A stretch of 6,470 nt of DNA from Ruminococcaceae bacterium UBA1865 (GTDB lineage: Bacteria; Bacillota; Clostridia; Oscillospirales; Acutalibacteraceae): NCBI GenBank assembly GCA_002338255.1, contig DDHX01000011.1, positions 93,907 through 100,376 on the forward strand, read 5' to 3'. Under the pieces are notes generated by a model. That model was not told where the DNA came from and made no database searches. It saw only the letters and a program-made list of their open reading frames with translations. Of this stretch, positions 6,066-6,470 are shown in pieces. Made by a program: the position numbers and the translations under genes. Each line of letters opens with the position of its first letter. Position 1 is the first letter of the stretch.

Positions 6066-6470
6066 ATGACAGCAAAGAACATTTTTGTAAAAGGTGCAAG
6101 AGAGCACAATTTAAAAAATATTGATATTGAGATACCGCGTGACAAGCTGATTGTTTTTACAGGACTTTCGGGTTCCGGAAAATCATCCCTTGCCTTCGAC
6201 ACCATCTATGCCGAGGGTCAGCGCCGATACGTTGAGTCACTCTCGTCCTATGCACGCCAATTTTTGGGGCAGATGGAAAAGCCTGACGTTGACTATATTG
6301 ACGGACTTTCTCCGGCAATTTCAATCGACCAGAAAACCACGTCGAAGAATCCTCGTTCTACGGTTGGAACGGTGACGGAAATTTATGACTATCTGCGTTT
6401 GCTTTACGCGCGAATTGGTATTCCACATTGCCCAATTTGTGGCAGGGAGATTAAACAGCAAACAATTGAT
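6066..6470 (+). CDS. uvrA: Excinuclease ABC subunit A, N-terminal part (cut by window end)
   Basis: UvrA is the dimeric ABC-type ATPase that first detects DNA damage and delivers UvrB. Only the first 135 codons, about a seventh of a normal 940-residue protein, are in the window; the frame is open to the last base. The N-terminus [17 protein letters not shown] (8-24) is the family signature. The first Walker A is GLSGSGKSS (33-41, Lys39), followed by the typical [23 protein letters not shown] segment and [21 protein letters not shown] (82-102). Cys122 and Cys125 in HCPICG begin the first zinc module. There is no sign of damage. The place directly after uvrB is the classic uvrBA arrangement. 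Confidence 0.97.
   Translation, partial: MTAKNIFVKGAREHNLKNIDIEIPRDKLIVFTGLSGSGKSSLAFDTIYAEGQRRYVESLSSYARQFLGQMEKPDVDYIDGLSPAISIDQKTTSKNPRSTVGTVTEIYDYLRLLYARIGIPHCPICGREIKQQTID

Noticed and set aside
6078..6092. LexA-like GAAC half-site at the start of uvrA
   Set aside because: GAAC is present, but the second half (GTTC/GTTT at 4-base spacing) is not, and it lies within coding sequence.
6151..6375. 74-codon plus-strand frame near the window end
   Set aside because: It lies wholly inside the uvrA frame, which shows Walker A and the UvrA signature.

Overview
This window is a dense stretch of ordinary bacterial chromosome. It most likely comes from a low-to-moderate GC Gram-positive anaerobe of the class Clostridia, possibly the Ruminococcaceae/Oscillospirales side, though that finer placement is a guess. 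The reasons are strong AGGAG-type ribosome binding sites, short or overlapping gene junctions, the clostridial style of the RluA-family, PyrE and RadC proteins, and the separate, overlapping hisI and hisE genes. There are no RNA genes, mobile elements, CRISPR arrays or phage genes.

Region 1 (1-1554, + strand) is the 3' end of a histidine biosynthesis operon: the tail of hisB, then hisA, hisI and hisE, closed by a strong hairpin terminator. hisI and hisE encode the second and third steps in the order of the pathway (HisE then HisI), HisA does the next isomerisation, and HisB acts after the IGP synthase step. The IGP synthase genes hisH and hisF often sit on either side of hisA, but here hisB runs straight into hisA and hisA straight into hisI. 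They must therefore lie elsewhere, or be missing.

Region 2 (1561-2520, - strand) is one convergent gene for an RluA-family RNA pseudouridine synthase. It shares a bidirectional terminator with the his operon. Region 3 (2521-2708) is a divergent control region. It has a good extended -10 promoter facing left toward the pseudouridine synthase, an AT-rich promoter facing right, and a degenerate SOS-box-like dyad in between.

Region 4 (2709-6470, + strand) is a tightly packed cluster: pyrE (orotate phosphoribosyltransferase), radC (JAB/MPN-domain protein), uvrB, and the first 135 codons of uvrA, which runs off the window. The gaps are 14, 3 and 31 bases with no terminator visible, so one transcript is likely. 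UvrA and UvrB form the damage-recognition core of nucleotide excision repair. pyrE makes a pyrimidine nucleotide precursor, and its place at the head of a repair cluster is the most curious contextual feature.

I did not find a convincing undescribed system. The observations worth checking are the absent hisHF, the pyrE-radC-uvrBA linkage, the possible LexA site, and several start-codon questions.
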